Positions 22,646 through 22,707 of a stretch of DNA of 22,707 nt are shown here, in pieces. The translations under genes and the position numbers were made by a program. The notes beneath the pieces are model-generated. The model ran no database searches, was not told where the DNA came from, and saw only the letters and a program-made list of their open reading frames with translations. Numbering within the stretch: position 1 is the stretch's first letter; the number at the start of each line of letters is the position of its first letter. The stretch comes from an uncultured Collinsella sp. Its GTDB lineage: Bacteria; Actinomycetota; Coriobacteriia; Coriobacteriales; Coriobacteriaceae. The stretch covers positions 1-22,707 of the forward strand of contig URRJ01000011.1 of NCBI GenBank assembly GCA_900550205.1. Reading direction: 5' to 3'.

Positions 22646-22707
22646 ATGGAAGCATCTACCACAAAGAGCTCTGAAGCCCATCCAGATGATAGCGAGGCCG
22701 AACATTC
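22646..22707 (+). CDS. Possible start of a further gene, cut by the window end
   Basis: An ATG at 22646 opens a frame that stays open to the last base and reads MEASTTKSSEAHPDDSEAEH. GGGG 7 bases upstream is a weak ribosome site and lies inside the terminator stem. The acidic, Ser-rich peptide would suit a disordered N-terminus, but 20 codons are too few to be sure that this is a gene. Confidence 0.25.
   Translation, partial: MEASTTKSSEAHPDDSEAEH

Noticed and set aside
1..22707. CRISPR array, insertion sequence, integrase or prophage genes
   Set aside because: No regularly spaced repeats, transposase or integrase motifs, or terminal inverted repeats were seen. The palindromes found are few and not regularly spaced.

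Overview
The window looks like chromosomal DNA from a high-GC anaerobic actinobacterium of the class Coriobacteriia, most likely Collinsella or a close relative. The basis is an actinobacterial PP2C / RodA-PbpA / PknB-PASTA cell-wall cluster, a mannose-family PTS operon, GC-rich codon use and a Coriobacteriia-like mix of redox and membrane proteins. This is recognition by eye, not a database result.

Layout. (1) 1-5926, plus strand: a cell-envelope signalling cluster. It holds a 5'-truncated PP2C phosphatase with a 1-base frameshift, one 956-residue polypeptide joining a RodA-type SEDS glycosyltransferase to a PbpA-type transpeptidase, and a PknB-like kinase with four PASTA repeats, closed by a strong terminator. 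(2) 6105-6180, minus: tRNA-Arg(CCU). (3) 6295-9578, minus: mannose-family PTS operon IIAB-IIC-IID plus a DUF956 (ManO-like) gene behind an internal terminator. (4) 9984-13223, minus: hypA and a 925-residue iron-sulfur flavoprotein. (5) 13395-15146, plus: a divergent TetR regulator and a polytopic membrane protein (DUF5692-like), with two palindromic operators in the divergent promoter region. (6) 15384-16886, plus: an unrecognised single-pass membrane protein with an acidic cytoplasmic half. (7) 16960-18312, minus: AAA_14/DUF4143-type ATPase with an inverted repeat across its promoter. (8) 18557-18751: small Pro-rich protein. (9) 18883-~19644, minus: only the C-terminal third of ClpB. (10) ~19642-22707, plus: sequence of different codon style carrying a 913-residue tandem GT2 glycosyltransferase.

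How the genes work together. The kinase and phosphatase probably set the phosphorylation state of cell-wall synthesis proteins, and the fused SEDS-PBP between them would polymerise and crosslink glycan in fixed 1:1 stoichiometry. The man operon imports and phosphorylates hexoses. The flavoprotein-HypA pair is a redox unit of unknown substrate, probably controlled by the adjacent TetR protein.

Two features question sequence integrity: the frameshift in the phosphatase near 219, and an abrupt junction near 19645 where ClpB stops mid-domain and a foreign-looking glycosyltransferase segment begins. The junction may be a real rearrangement or an assembly chimera. Among the non-coding signals, three stop-proximal palindromes with GGGAC/GTCCC-type arms lie just 3' of minus-strand genes and look like a dispersed repeat family.
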